Positions 1 to 12,228 are shown, counted from the stretch's first letter. The stretch is 64,000 nt of DNA from Zerene cesonia (GCF_012273895.1 NC_052120.1:5456001-5520000); one strand, 5' to 3'. Translations and numbers: made by a program. Notes: generated from the sequence alone by a model not told the origin.

Positions 1-2039
1 TACTTACACAAAACTAAGTGCTTACAAAAATACTTCTGTATTCGAAATAAAATTGTAATGTCGAAAACATCAGCACTATAATTTAATTCAGTATTAACGT
101 CAGGTACACTCAACTGTAAGTATATCATTACTAAGGAATATAGTATAAAGAATTTAATACCGAATACAATCATTGTCAACTTTTCTAAATATAAGCACAC
201 ATCACCCTATTTTTTTTTAAACACATTTTTGGTTATTCGACATTGAAGATGTATTAAAACGTATAAAAAACTTTCACAGCGTTCACAATTTACGAAGCAG
301 TAGATAAAATATGGTATAGCAAACAACTCCTATTTTCTACGTGCATCAATGTATCCCGCCTATTAAAGCTCCGCTGGTGTGTTTAGCATGAAATATGCAC
401 ATGATATTGTCAGTAACGTATTATGCGATGAACAATATTGCATGCGTATTATGTTAGGGTACTTGTTATGCAGAGTTATTACACGGGGCGGTCATCCGAC
501 GGCACGCGGGCGTTTGATAATCCCTCAGTGCATCCATCATGCCGGCATTACGAGCCCTAGTTCACCTCTACTCAAAACGGCTTTAACCCGGATTATAGAG
601 ATTACATGCTCCGGACACATATTACACTATAGATTGTTTGCTAATCCGTTAATTTAAATAAACCCTAACTTGAACCTATTATAATATACTCGACGAACAG
701 TCCTCCTTTTGTAAATAAATTGTTATTTTACTACTATTGTAGAGAATCATTACAAACTTCGTTTTAGATTGTGATAAGCACGCGAGAATGAAATTTTCTC
801 CAAATTTATGGGAATGACACAGTCGATTGACACATTCATAACTCTTTATGAAGTAAAAGATTATAGGAATCATTATTAACATGTAACTTTCAAATAAATG
901 TCACGGCATTATCATTTTAAAACAAGAAAATTAAAACGGAGTTTATACAAGAATGACAAAGAAGGGCACACGCTTGTATACACTTAATTTAACACGAACT
1001 CTGTTATAGTAATTAAAAATTTCTGTCGCCCTCGTGGAACAGTAAATATTTACGATTTATTAAGAATATTAAAAATTCACTATTGAAACATTACCGCATG
1101 GAGTTTATGCTGTGAAATCGTTATAATTATCTACTGCGTTTCAGAAGCGATATTATTTCGGATGTTACAGTTTAGTTTCGCTAATTACGATTCTGAATGT
1201 ATCTTTGGGTTGAGACTTAAAATACTTGGGATGCGGCGCACGTAGTGCTTAACCCGAGGGTATTTCCCGACGGATCTCCTTGTTTTTGACGCTTTATGCT
1301 TAAACAAGCTCACTTTAATTATATATAGCTACAGGTATGACGGAAAAAATAATTAATCCTACACAAAGAGGATTTGTGAGTCCTCACGCCATGAAAATGC
1401 TATTTTCATTTTCTTTTATTTAGCACAATTCCCAGAAAGCTTTTGTATTTAGATTACCTTTAGGCACATCGTATTAAAATAAAAACTATTTTCATACGCC
1501 TCAATATCAAACAAAACATTGTTTAAAATAACTGTTTCCATGGCAAATTGTTACATCTATTGAATTCATTTAACCTTAGACCGCCTTCACATTATGACGT
1601 TAGTACTTCGACAGTAGCGCGGCAGAAGCATATCCCTCCACATTGTAGCAGCATTGTTCCCCCGCTGCAGTTTAAATTATTGTGGCGCACTTCCTTTCGA
1701 AGATGGATACACAGGGCGCGGTGCATCTTCGATAGATATTCAAATTCAAGTAGTTATAAATTATTATCCAGTGGTTTTTAAATATTAAAAAAATATGTCA
1801 ATTCTTGAATTGTATATTTTCCTCGTTCTCCTGATTATAGGATAAGCTGGGTTTTTCGGCCTGTATACAGGTACCGCCCTAGGTTAGAATAATATGATAT
1901 AATTATGTACCTAAATACAAGAATGAGAGGTACCTGATGCATTATTTTCGGACCTAGTTTTATTTTCAAAATCAAAAATAATCAATGCACATGATTTTTG
2001 CTAGATTTTCTTTTTTGGGTCTTGTTGTTGTAATTGTTA
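1..2039. other. AT-rich noncoding DNA with three GC-balanced islands
   Basis: No coding gene is supported here; open frames are short and AT-driven. Three patches depart from the AT-rich background: about 480-560, 1225-1290 and 1600-1735. The last contains a perfect 9-bp inverted repeat (TCGAAGATG at 1697-1705, CATCTTCGA at 1724-1732) around a GC-rich 18-base loop. Such islands in insect intergenic DNA or introns are often conserved regulatory elements, but that is inference. Confidence 0.5.
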
Positions 2040-2257
2040 CATCTACAGTTCCACGAACCAGGACGCATATAAATTTTTCAATATCGATTTCGCCACTGTT
2101 GTAGTACTATTAGATTTTTGTAAGCTTGCAACACTGACTCATCGATAATGACTGACAGTTCGCGCGAGCCGCGGCGGCAACGCTCAACTACCGCGCATCT
2201 GTTTAAACTATGAAATTTTGACAGCGCGACAGTTACGCTGCTAAAGTCGCGTGCTGT
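2040..2257 (+). promoter_or_regulatory. Candidate CpG-rich promoter / noncoding first exon
   Basis: This patch is rich in CpG (GCGCGAGCCGCGGCGGC near 2161-2177) inside AT-rich DNA. It ends at CTGT|GTGAGTAT, with the donor at 2258, a near-perfect 5' splice site. No TATA box precedes it. CpG-rich, TATA-less DNA followed by a strong donor is what a 5' untranslated first exon of a plus-strand gene looks like. No long reading frame is present, so an untranslated exon is likelier than a coding one. It could equally be a conserved enhancer with a chance donor. Confidence 0.3.
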
Positions 2258-2867
2258 GTGAGTATAATAGCTTTATATTTTTATTTTCATAAATACTTAA
2301 TCCATTTCTAATTTTATGAAATCGGAAACCTCAGCACACTAATAATAGCTTTTTTTCTATAATGTATTGGAAATCTTAACTTTATTAATTTATATGAGCT
2401 TTATCCCGATTCTTAACCCACCTTCACATTTTCATATTATAAATCTTCATCTAACTCTAACAATCCAGCAGTTTTCAAATAGAGGTCTTGCTCATTGCAA
2501 ATAAAATGACAATAAATAACAATCCAATTAATTAGTATATTTAAACCTATAAACTCAATAAAATTTACAAAATAAACACAGAAAATTGAGACAAATGTGA
2601 GATGAAATTTTCTGCTCCAAAATGTAGAAGGAGGTGATAGTTGGATTAAAGCTTAAACCAATTTAATTTATGATATAATTGAATTGATAGCAAAGGAGCG
2701 CGTATCGATCGCAATTAGGGAGCTCACAGGGCATGCACTTCCTTCTAGACCTCACGCTTCTAAATTCATTGCAATGTACGCCGACCAAGTCGAACTACAC
2801 AATAATGCACTACGTAAGTAGTCGCTCAACTTTCAGCCATCTTACTACATGGTGACATATTGTAGCC
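2258..2867. other. Noncoding AT-rich DNA
   Basis: No gene or recognised repeat. A more GC-balanced patch at about 2690-2850 precedes the TATA-like box at 2868. Confidence 0.4.
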
Positions 2868-2905
2868 TATAAAAGGCGATTCGCTGTAACATTTGCTAGC
2901 ATTTA
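2868..2905 (+). promoter_or_regulatory. TATA-box-like core promoter
   Basis: TATAAAAGGC at 2868-2877 is a textbook TATA box with GC-richer flanks on both sides, and it follows a GC-balanced stretch from 2690. A start site would be expected near 2893-2903. It is unusual because long TATAAAAGGC matches are rare even in AT-rich DNA. The only nearby plus-strand coding candidate is the possible exon at 3156-3244. Inference only. Confidence 0.25.
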
Positions 2906-3155
2906 AAAAACGGAGACACTACTAATATGGTATTATAGTATCTGAGACTGTAATTTATTTCTGTCCTCTGGGCACTTGAAGCTTTTAATTTGAGTTATAC
3001 TCGTAATCACTACATAGCATAAAACAAAGTAGCTTTCTTTGTCCCTATGTTCCTTTGTACGCTTAAATCCTTAAAACTACGTAACGAATTTTGATAGGGT
3101 TTTTTTTTAATAGATAGAATGATTCAAGAGGAAGGTTTATATGTTTTTATTATAG

Positions 3156-3244
3156 ATATAAACCGCCACCACCGTCTATTAAACTACTCCGAATTCAACG
3201 CGTATCGTGTTAAATTCGGAGAAAACTTCGCGAAAAAGCTTCAG
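3156..3244 (+). CDS. Candidate internal coding exon, unknown protein
   Basis: An 89-base segment lies between a pyrimidine-rich acceptor (GTTTTTATTATAG|AT) and a CAG|GTTAAT donor. One frame is open throughout, starting one base after a codon boundary and ending on a boundary. It reads INRHHRLLNYSEF, then NAYRVKFGENFAKKLQ. Codons are mixed and polar, unlike chance AT-rich frames, and the GC rise coincides with the proposed exon. I do not recognise the protein. No partner exons were found, although the promoter-like patches at 2040-2257 and 2868 lie upstream on the same strand. It could also be a conserved noncoding element with fortuitous splice-like ends. Confidence 0.3.
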
Positions 3245-5284
3245 GTTAATTTTTTTATTTATTTATATTGTGGCGACATAATAAATTTATCGATTAACTA
3301 TGATTAAAAATATTAATTGCCTAGTTCACGTCAGAAAACTCAATATTATTTATGACTTTATTATCAATATTCTAATTTGTTATTATAATGAAAATGACTA
3401 AAGCCCGATAACGTACTGAGTTCCACAAATTACCTTCATTCAAATTTTACACGCGTTTAATAATATGTTGTCCATAACGTAATTTAGTGTCTACCATCAA
3501 ATTACTTCTCTTCATTGAACACAATAATTATTTACATTGCGGGTTTAAACCAAAATTTTATACTGCGGTCTGACACTCGTACTTAATTGCGATTGGAACA
3601 AATAAAGGTTTCATTAAAATTATTTTGGATTTTTAGTATCTGACACCGATTCGTGGAGTTTGTAATGATAGCGAGGTTTTTCAGTATTTGTTCATGACGT
3701 CAGGCGTGTATTCGTTTTGGCTGATATAGAAGTATTACTTCAGCCTTTACCTGACTGAACCTGAACGATGCAGGTTTTTGTTAAAAATTTATTTGATTTT
3801 GAATAATTTTTAAAGTGAAAGTTCATCATCATTACTGCGACGGTTTAGGATGTCATGTATAAAATTAATGAAATAAATGAAGAAGGAAAGGACTTGCTAT
3901 GATATAGAAGATTTCACAGTTTTTTAATTAAACACTAACTAATTCAGGTCCCCGTTTCAAAGCCATTTAAACAAACATTGTCTCTGCTCTGTGAGTAGAA
4001 TTTACAGAAATCGCAAATTGTGTTTTGAATTTTTATCAAGTGCTTAATGTTATATTTATATTTATATTATTACTACAAATTCTATTATCATATTTATATT
4101 ACTACATTGTAAGTAGTGGTTGTACTTGTAGATTTATATTATCAAGGTTAACCGTGGATAATTCTTTTATAGAGGCATTCATAAAAAATAAATTTCCACT
4201 TTAATCTTTTTGTCTAAATCTCAATAATTCCAGCTACACCCATATAATGAACAGTCGTAAGTATTACAAATACCTTCCTTAACTCTCATAATTTACCAAA
4301 TTTATACAAACTATTATTAAATTGTTATGAAGAAATTTATTAAATTCGTAGCCATTTATTTGGTACCATATTCGTATAAAGTATGCCGCAAATGCATTTT
4401 CCATTTAACATACTACGCCCGAACATTAACGATTCGGTTTAAACTACCATCTTTACCGATGTCACCTCCCTGCAATTTCTCAAAGCATAATACCAGGTGA
4501 TGTATTTGAACGACAACGCATACAATACCATATTATATAATATTCACGTACATTTTCGCTTATATCCATTGAACGAATTAATATTTATTAAAATTCGACT
4601 TACAAACGTTAATGGACTCTAGAGACGCCCAATGGCCTCTGTAAGGGTTTATTGAAAAGAATTATATGTTAAACTAATCTATTCCTTACTTTCAAAGATA
4701 ACTAAATTTATCATGGACCCTTTAAAACATTATAAAGAATTCAAGTATTGTAAAATCTACGAACACAATAGAAATGTCGGTGATAAATATAGCGAGCTAA
4801 TGTTAAGGAATTTCTTCTTCAAGTTACGTGCATTTATACGTGAATACGTCTTTATTTTCTCGTTTTACAGTACTGATCATTGTCCACTATTTTTCTCTGA
4901 AATGGGAAAAACTCAACTGAACAATTACATGCAGCGCTTCACTGCTCACGACTACAATCCAATTTATACCTATCTAACGATTAGAATAGCTTTTAATTTT
5001 TTTATGATTTACGTTGCTTTCCTACTTATTTGTTATCATGTATTATTAATATTGTATTCATAACCAATGTAAAATTGTTCACTATATATAGCAATATATT
5101 ATCTGTGGTTCCGTGGTTTGGTACTGAGTTTTAGTGAGAATTTAATGCAGCCAGTATTAATATCGCTCTTTAAATAAATTCGTTGTTAAAAATTGTAAAA
5201 TTATCGTAGAATTTATGAAATTATGAATATTTACTCAAATGAAAAAGATTTTAATTCTTTATATAATTTAATAATACAATAATA
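3245..5284. other. Noncoding AT-rich DNA
   Basis: No gene or recognised repeat. The longest frame (4713-5063, plus, 116 codons) is dominated by Phe, Tyr, Ile and Leu and has no recognisable family features, so it is treated as chance. Confidence 0.45.
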
Positions 5285-5403
5285 TCACTGGTGGTTTGCA
5301 ATGCAGGTGACCTGCGGGTGGATTAGGGTGGGCGTCCCCTCCGACCTAATGGCGCTGTCGCAAGTCAACAAGCCGACGTGCTTCGCGTCCCAATTAACAC
5401 GTC
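5285..5403 (-). CDS. Candidate exon (possibly 3'-terminal), unknown protein
   Basis: A sharply GC-rich island of about 100 bases. On the minus strand it begins right after an excellent acceptor (GTTTATTTCTTTCAG|GA). It has one frame open for 38 codons to a TGA at 5285-5287, with mostly G or C in third positions. The peptide runs RVNWDAKHVGLLTCDSA, then IRSEGTPTLIHPQ. A weaker internal donor (CAG|GTCACC) would instead make it an internal exon. The plus strand is also open (TCGWIRVGVPSDL...) but its acceptor is poor and no good donor follows. Strand and identity are therefore uncertain; the minus strand is preferred on splice-site quality. I do not recognise the protein. Confidence 0.3.
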
Positions 5404-6896
5404 CTGAAAGAAATAAACATGTTCCGATTGACTTTTCCATTTCGTATATATTTAACCTCCATTCCCGATTTGCTTGGATTCATTTCACGTATAAATCTTA
5501 TTATAGTTGAACGCAATCTGGTTACATGTTTCGTAATGCTAGCTGTATATTTTCTGAAAATCAGATGGAATATAGTTATTTCATTAACGTAGATGAAATA
5601 AAATGGTTTCACAAATATTACATTGAATTTTCCTTATAATATGTCTTTACCTATACTTATAAGGAAATTTAAATAAAACATAAAATGTTTGAGTGTCCAT
5701 CTCTCAGAATACTAGCTACATACATACTCCAAAACTACTGAAGAAAACAATAGTTGGAATCCCTGGACACATAATACGAATCTTGTAATACCGGGATTGA
5801 TCTTGGTTCCCATGGGCAATACAAAGAAGAGTAGCTAATTTGAACTGGTTTCAACGAGGAAGATTTACGTTAACGGTACGTTAACGTTTCGTTAGCGTTA
5901 CGCTGGTTCGAGGAAAGCAGGCATGCATAATCTATTTAAGTCACCAAACCAAAACTACTGGAGGGATAGATATTGATGATCAGCAGGTGCAGGTAAAATG
6001 ACGGTCGGAAATCTACTACGAACCAAAAAACTACAATGGAACTGTTACAATAATACTTAAATTGCCTAGACTGATAAGGCAGTTAGTACCGGTAAATTCA
6101 AGATTAACGCTCCATCGTGATGATAAATGTTTAACATAAAACTCGCAATTTAAATTAAAAATGTAGTTATAATGCTTGCAGTAGACAATAGGAGTTGCCT
6201 GCTTTAATTAGAATAACGAGCAATTGTGTAAATGACTTTAATGAAATTGACTATTCAGTTCTTGCCAGCCACATTTATTATGGTATGGTATTACAACCAT
6301 ACACTTTAAAGTGAGGAATCCAATTATCTGGTTTTGCATTGTATTGAAATACTTGAGATAATTATTCCCATAACCGTAAAGATTGTTCATTCTCAACATT
6401 GGGTTTTATTTAGCTAGACCTCTTTGTCGTACGAAACTCATTTAAATTGGCAAACGTCGTATTTGTGGTAAACCAAATAAATACTTTCTTGGAAATAAAT
6501 TACATCGAAATCTTGCTATACTTGAGTAAATCATTATTTAAAATATAATAAACTCATACAGTCACATTAATATTCGATTCGGCTCGATTTTGTTTTTGTT
6601 TGGTATTCTGTTCCTTACTCATCTTTAATGTTATTGTATTAGTTATATTTGTTATGTTGTTTGTAAATAAGTAATTGTATTTAAGTTTACCTAGAACTCT
6701 TTATTTTATATAAGAGAAGTTGTAGTTGTAGTTTTTGCATAGTTTTTCAGTTATTGGTGTGTAAGGTGCCTTTATGAATAAAATAAATAAAAAATAATAC
6801 AAAAATATTCACAATGTAATCTATTATAATATTCAGATAAAACAGATACACATAGGTTAGGTATTTAATACAATCGAACCGCTGGGACGTCGTTGT
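5404..6896. other. Noncoding AT-rich DNA with a short GTTAACG-type repeat tract
   Basis: No gene is supported. At 5867-5903 a degenerate repeat of about 11 bases based on (A)CGTTAACG occurs about three times. The 3' part (about 6600-6795) is T-rich and ends in overlapping AATAAA signals. It could be a 3' UTR or the tail of a non-LTR element, but no coding sequence is attached. Confidence 0.35.
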
Positions 6897-7035
6897 TGAT
6901 CTTTTTAGGTTTCCGTGCTCAAAGGGTGGTGGACATCGCTTTCCGTCCGTCTGTCTATCCGTCTTTCACCAGGCTGTTTCATGACTGTGAGTTAGACAGT
7001 TGAAAATTTTCAGAGATTATGTATTTCTGATTAAA
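6897..7035 (+). repeat. Degraded copy of a widespread insect interspersed repeat
   Basis: The stretch contains the landmark blocks CCGTCCGTCTGTC, CACCAGGCTGT, TAGACAGTTGAAA and AGAGATTATGTATTTCTG in the order I know from a repeat common to many lepidopteran and other insect genomes. No coding potential. The right boundary is degraded beyond about 7035. Family name not assigned. Confidence 0.6.
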
Positions 7036-10000
7036 CCGGTGGCACGGTCAAAAAATGGATGAGTGAGCATTTTTCACAATTTTATTTCACATATATATTT
7101 CACAGATTATTATATTACGAAGATATATTCATATGTTCAAAAAGCTGTCACATATCATTAGATAAATGTGTGAATTGTGTTCGAAATTGTCTGAATAGAA
7201 TAACGGAGACCGCAATCCTTCTTCTGTTTGATCCCATCCTAATCGATAATTACTTTAAGGTTGGCAAGTGGCAACAATACCTATGTAGATAGAAGCAATT
7301 AATCAAGATTGTTTTGCCTCCTTCAATTAATATCCATACACAACTAAATATATTTATAGAAATATAACACTGAAGTCGCGCCATTATTACTCGTATTACT
7401 ACCTATTACGAGTATATGTCAATGAAGATTAACAAACTGAAAATGAATATTAAATTTTCTTCAAACCATTCAATTTTCATAATGTGGTTAATATTGAAAT
7501 TATATTCACTTGTACCTTAAAATCGTTCACATTTCTTTATTATTATTTGAAATAGTATCAACTTCCAATTGAATGGCGTTTATGAGTCAAAATCTGAAAA
7601 TAGAGTCCGCACAAATTCCTTTCAACGTTATCTTTAGAATTTGTTACATAAATTAGCTGAATGAGAATTTTAATTAACTAAGTTAAATTAAAACCAGCGA
7701 GCGTTCCTATATGATAAGAATTTATACTGAACACATTTAAGATCTATAATAACGAGGGTTGGCGAAGTCAATTCAGAGAGAACGTAAAACAAATTTTCAT
7801 CACATAACGATTAAAATGATTACAGAATGAAAATACAGTGCAAAAGTTGCATATTTACTTTAAGTAGGATTTATTAGCAAAGTTATATAAAATGGATATT
7901 AATTTTGTTTATAACATTATTACATAAAATGTTTTCACATATGCCGTAATGAAGCTTCAATAATTAATATCGTATTAATACTGATTTGCTTTGATCCCTG
8001 TCAAGAGTGTTGTTCAAACGATTGATAAAATCTATGCAAAGCAAATATAGATATATAGATAAGGCAAGTATATTAGAATCCGTTAAATAACCAAATCTCA
8101 GCCTGAAGCTCGTAAATTTTGAAATAAAATCTTAATTCGACACTGTAAAATTGCAATTTTTATTGTTTAATCCTACGCCATAAAGGCATCGTTTATGTCG
8201 AAAGTTATGAGATTCGAAAATACTGGAATGCGGTTTTTGACTTCGACTTTAAGTCTGATGATATCTGAAAGTATTATTGTAATTTAATGAGTGACTGAAC
8301 ACACTAACTACTGAAGAAACATATCAGGTGTGTAGATTATAATAAGCATTGACATTGCTTATACTCCAATGAGGTGAAATCGAACAGTAACGTGCTGACG
8401 GATGCAGGTGAGAATGCTATTTAAAGTAATTGTCGGAAAGGTGTGTAAAGAGATGTTTAATTGAACTTCGAGTAACTACTAGAAAAAAGAGAGAATTGCA
8501 TTTCGGTCTAGAACAAAATTTCAAATTCTAAAAAAAAATTCCTATCACAACACAAAAAAATTCACGTCAACTTGAGAACCGCCTCCGATTTTCTGGGACG
8601 TCGATTAAAACTACACAACTGACTGATTTTTATTTAAATTAAATGCGTTGTTTGTAATATCATATAATTTCAAGTAGGACTATACTATGGAAAGTTTTCT
8701 CTTATAACTAATCAATATTGTACTGGATTAGATTTCTAATTAATTAATATAAAAATATGATGCTGTCTCCATTTATAGTCAGTTTTTACATCTCACCCAA
8801 GCTAATTCAGATTTTAATAACATTGACAGGCAGTAAAATGTTTATAGGAATATAAGGCTAGGCAAAGGAAAACAAAGTTGGGGAAATATACTTACTTAAT
8901 ATAGTTCTATAGATCCAAATTATGCATTATACTATATGATATTGCAGTATACCTACAGTTAAATAAATTACGCTATAATAATATTTTTGCCTTGAGTAAT
9001 TTATTAACCAACAATTTAAATAAACCAGCACAATTATTGTAATTAAGTAGCCATATTGCTCGATATTTCCATGAAAGCAAGAGGAATGGGTTACGGCTAA
9101 ATTAATTATTTAAAACCCAGCGTTTTATGTGCATCGATTTTTCTCTTTTACTAAAAAGCTTATGTTAACTTATCGTGTACAGTCTTTTAGTGTACACAGT
9201 TTTTGTGTTTCTATGATTATATAGTATAACATTGAATGTAATGAAGACTTTTAATATATATTCTTGAAACCTCGTCTTGTTGTTAAGTTGTTGTCTTGTC
9301 CTAGGTGAATAAGTAAAATTGAAGTTCTAATGTTATTTACGTAATATTCACTTGGTAGAAGAAAGAATAATATTATACGTATAATAGTATGGTACGCGAG
9401 GTAAAGAAAAAACAATATCAACCACTACCAATCAGCGTAAACACATCCTTATCACTTCTAAGACTGCACAAATCATCGTGATAAAGTAACTTCACTATAA
9501 AAACCAATGTGTATTGGGTCTATTAGCAAAGTACACATATGTACAAGGAACTTATTAAACAAATATTTACAGCATTACATGAAACAAACATGGTCGATGT
9601 GAATAATTCATATTACGCTTGATATACATTTCATAAACCAAAATGGAACTAAGAAGCATTATATATGAAATTCCGTCTTTCATTTACTATATTTATATCA
9701 AATGTATTTGTGAAACGTATTATTTCAATAACAATGAAATAAAACTTTTCTTCTTAATTACACCGTTCATGTTTAACAATTTAAAAGGTTATGAACCTTT
9801 AAATTTAGAAAAAAAGAAAATCAGGTTAAAAATTTCTTAAAACTGTCATGCAGAGCGTTTATGGTCGGAGTGTCATAGAGTATTTTCTAGTTTATGTTAT
9901 ATTTAGATAAAAAGATGTGAAATTTTAACCTTAAACGAAAATTATCACAAGTAACGAACATCAACATAAACGAAGAATTAAATGTACAATGTAAAGTGCT

Positions 10001-10541
10001 TTCTCCTCTCAGTCGTTGAGTATACGGAAAACGGATGTTGGTAAAGAGTAGTCTGATGATAGCGGACAGCAGCTAAGTGGTCCATCCGGGTTCGCTTTCG
10101 AGTGATGGATAGCACGGCTGTTTCTATAACGCCAACCCATTTAGCTCCAATCGTAATTGTCTGTCTACGTATAACAGGCACGCTGCAGTTTCCACAGAGA
10201 CGCAGAACGACATAGCAATTTACCTATGTATATATATATCTGTGCCGATCCTTTACTCCCGTTTTGAAGAATTCTAAGTAGGTACATGTGGATATAAAAG
10301 TAAAATAATTTGTCTATATTCTGAGAGAGGCTATACCTCTTATTATATAATTAATTACAATATAATTCAACTCGACTCGATAGATAAAAGAAGGTTTAAA
10401 AAATTTAGCAATAACCCGATAACCTAAATTTGACCACGGCAGATCTCTTAGCCTCGTTCCGGACGCTCTCTATTAAAATGTGGCTAATATCATCCAAGAC
10501 ACATACGATGCAATAAGGAAAGATGAATAAACTATGTAAAA
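7036..10541. other. Noncoding AT-rich DNA with one GC-balanced island
   Basis: No supported gene. At about 9985-10220 GC rises markedly and the minus strand is open for 67 codons (RQTITIGAKWVGVIE...). Its start is not a convincing ATG, there is no recognised family and no strong splice site. A conserved noncoding element, an old transposon remnant or an isolated exon are all possible. Confidence 0.4.
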
Positions 10542-10786
10542 CTATTCCGTGGTATGTAGCCAGAGCGAAGCCTGAGAACAATTAGGAAGCAAAACAAAAA
10601 AAGGGAGAGAGTTGAAAACAATCTCAGATCTAATTAAATCGGAATTAGCATAACAAAGATATCGCAAAATACGAGGTTGAATGGATTTGTACCAAATCCC
10701 TTTCGATAACGAATTGTCGTCATAATATTCTTTCCACATCCGATCACAAAAATTTCTCAAAAGTAATGTGTTTCTATCTTTACTCA
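10542..10786 (-). pseudogene. Possible non-LTR retrotransposon ORF2 C-terminal remnant
   Basis: The minus-strand frame contains WKEYYDDNSLSKGIWYKSIQP, which resembles the W..YY..S..G.WY..IQP segment in the C-terminal (RNase H-side) region of ORF2 of some non-LTR retrotransposons. The expected zinc-knuckle-like end (GH...P and S..C) is not intact, so this is an inactive remnant if the assignment is right. The upstream end is cut by the Helitron-like element at 10787, which appears to have inserted into or beside it. Composition is polar and unlike chance AT-rich frames. Moderate to low confidence because only one motif supports it. Confidence 0.4.
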
Positions 10787-10986
10787 TCCTACTAATATAG
10801 TAAATGCGAAAGTTTGTAAGGATGTGTGTGTGTTTGTTGCGCTTTCACGCGAAAACTACTGAACCAATTGCAATAAAATTTGCTACGTAGACAGCTGGAC
10901 AACTGGAGTAACATATAGGCAACTTGTTATCCCGATATTCCTACGGGATACGGACTTACGCGGGTGAAACCGCGGGGCGCAGCTAG
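10787..10986 (+). mobile_element. Non-autonomous Helitron-like element, intact ends
   Basis: The 200-bp element starts TCCTACTAATA and ends GCAGCTAG, flanked by A (10786) and T (10987) as expected for Helitron insertion between A and T. A terminal hairpin (CGCGG-GTGAAA-CCGCG) lies just before the 3' CTAG. The interior carries the ATGCGAAAGTTTGT and TTCACGCGAAAACTACTGAA blocks familiar from abundant lepidopteran Lep1-type elements. It has no coding capacity, so it depended on an autonomous Helitron elsewhere. A degraded, inverted copy of its 5' end lies at 12560-12627. Confidence 0.8.
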
Positions 10987-12064
10987 TTTTTTATAATTTC
11001 AAGAAAGATTCCGAAGTAATTTCAATATGCACTAAAGTAGATTAGAAGGGTCTTGTGAGTAGGGTAGACAATTGTGTGCCCTACTAGCCCTACCTAGCAA
11101 AAAGGCAGAAAATGATACTTCTTGGTGTCCATAGGCAACATCTAGTATCCACTCCTCTTGCGGGTGAGAGAGTGCACAAGTGCGATGTTTGCTTTAGTGT
11201 GACGATCAGTGGCTACCTCGATACCTAGTGTGTGTAGTTTGTTTGTGTGCATAATGCGCATACGCATGGGTCTTTGCTAGTAGTAGAGTTAAATAGGGGA
11301 GAAGAAACGACACTTTCTTATACAAATCAGGAACTAATTTCTTTCTAGGTCTGTCTAGTCTTTTAACTGCTCTGTCAAGGGTTCGTAACAGCGGCTAAAT
11401 AAATTGCGCTCTAAGTCCACATAGTCCTTGAAAAATTTAAATATTTACATTTATTTGTTTGCGAGTATAAAAAGTAATAAATAAGGAGATTTCAAGAGCT
11501 AAAATGACCCACGCACACAAGTTTCGGTCGGATCTATCAGTACACAGGGGCACACGTACACATACACATTACACGCGTACGTATTATGCTCAAAGAAAAG
11601 AAGTATATTGATTTTATGATTGCTTGAAGAATAATTTGACAAAAAATCAGTGTCGCCAATACATATGAATCGTAATATACATTTATAGTATTTTGAAAAC
11701 AAAAGTGTAATTACATAATGAATCAAGGTTTAGTTGGCACTTGTCATATCTCAGCATCATAATTTCAGTGATTGCATTTTTAAATTGGTTCTTAACTACT
11801 TGTGCTTATGTTGACCCGATAAAACTAAAACTACTTACTGCCTTTGTCACCCAGACTAGATGTGTCTGAAACATTTACCACAGACCGCACTGCTTCAATG
11901 GTAATGCAAACGAGATTTTAAATAGAATTTTTTCTTTTCAACGCATCAAGCTTTTATAATAAAAAATATATTTACATACATTTTATTGTGCTGGTATACG
12001 AAACAAATTCTTAAAATTAAAACTTATAACTACTACTTTTTATCTTTATTTTCCTTTGTTGTTA
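10987..12064. other. Noncoding DNA, partly GC-balanced
   Basis: No gene. The stretch 11040-11290 is less AT-rich and contains near-inverted blocks (GTAGGGTAGAC and CCCTACTAGCCCTAC), suggesting an old transposon or regulatory element, but I cannot name it. The remainder is AT-rich. Confidence 0.35.
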
Positions 12065-12195
12065 GGGTTGCCTGGTAGAGATCGCTACCTAGCGATAAGG
12101 CCGCCCTTTGCGAATTTAATTTAAGTTTCTTTTGTTCGACTGCTTATTTTTTAATTTTTTACGCAATAAAGAATTTTCATTCATTTATTCATACT
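12065..12195 (+). mobile_element. 3' tail of a non-LTR retrotransposon
   Basis: The segment begins GGTTGCCTGGTAGAG, then a hairpin (ATCGCT-ACCT-AGCGAT at 12081-12096), then GATAAGGCCGCC, an AATAAA signal and an ATTC-rich tail. This order is the 3' end of non-LTR elements seen throughout Lepidoptera. There is no coding sequence, as expected for a 5'-truncated copy. A second, inverted fragment faces it at 12196-12228. Confidence 0.6.
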
Positions 12196-12228
12196 TAAGC
12201 AGTAGATATATCTTCCAGGCAACCCGCT
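12196..12228 (-). repeat. Inverted fragment of the same non-LTR tail
   Basis: Read on the minus strand this gives GGGTTGCCTGGAAGATAT, matching the start of the tail at 12065. The two copies run towards each other, so the 12065-12228 region could fold back on itself. Confidence 0.45.

Noticed and set aside
4713..5063. 116-codon plus-strand ORF
   Set aside because: Phe/Tyr/Ile/Leu-rich composition typical of chance frames in AT-rich DNA; no motif or splice context.
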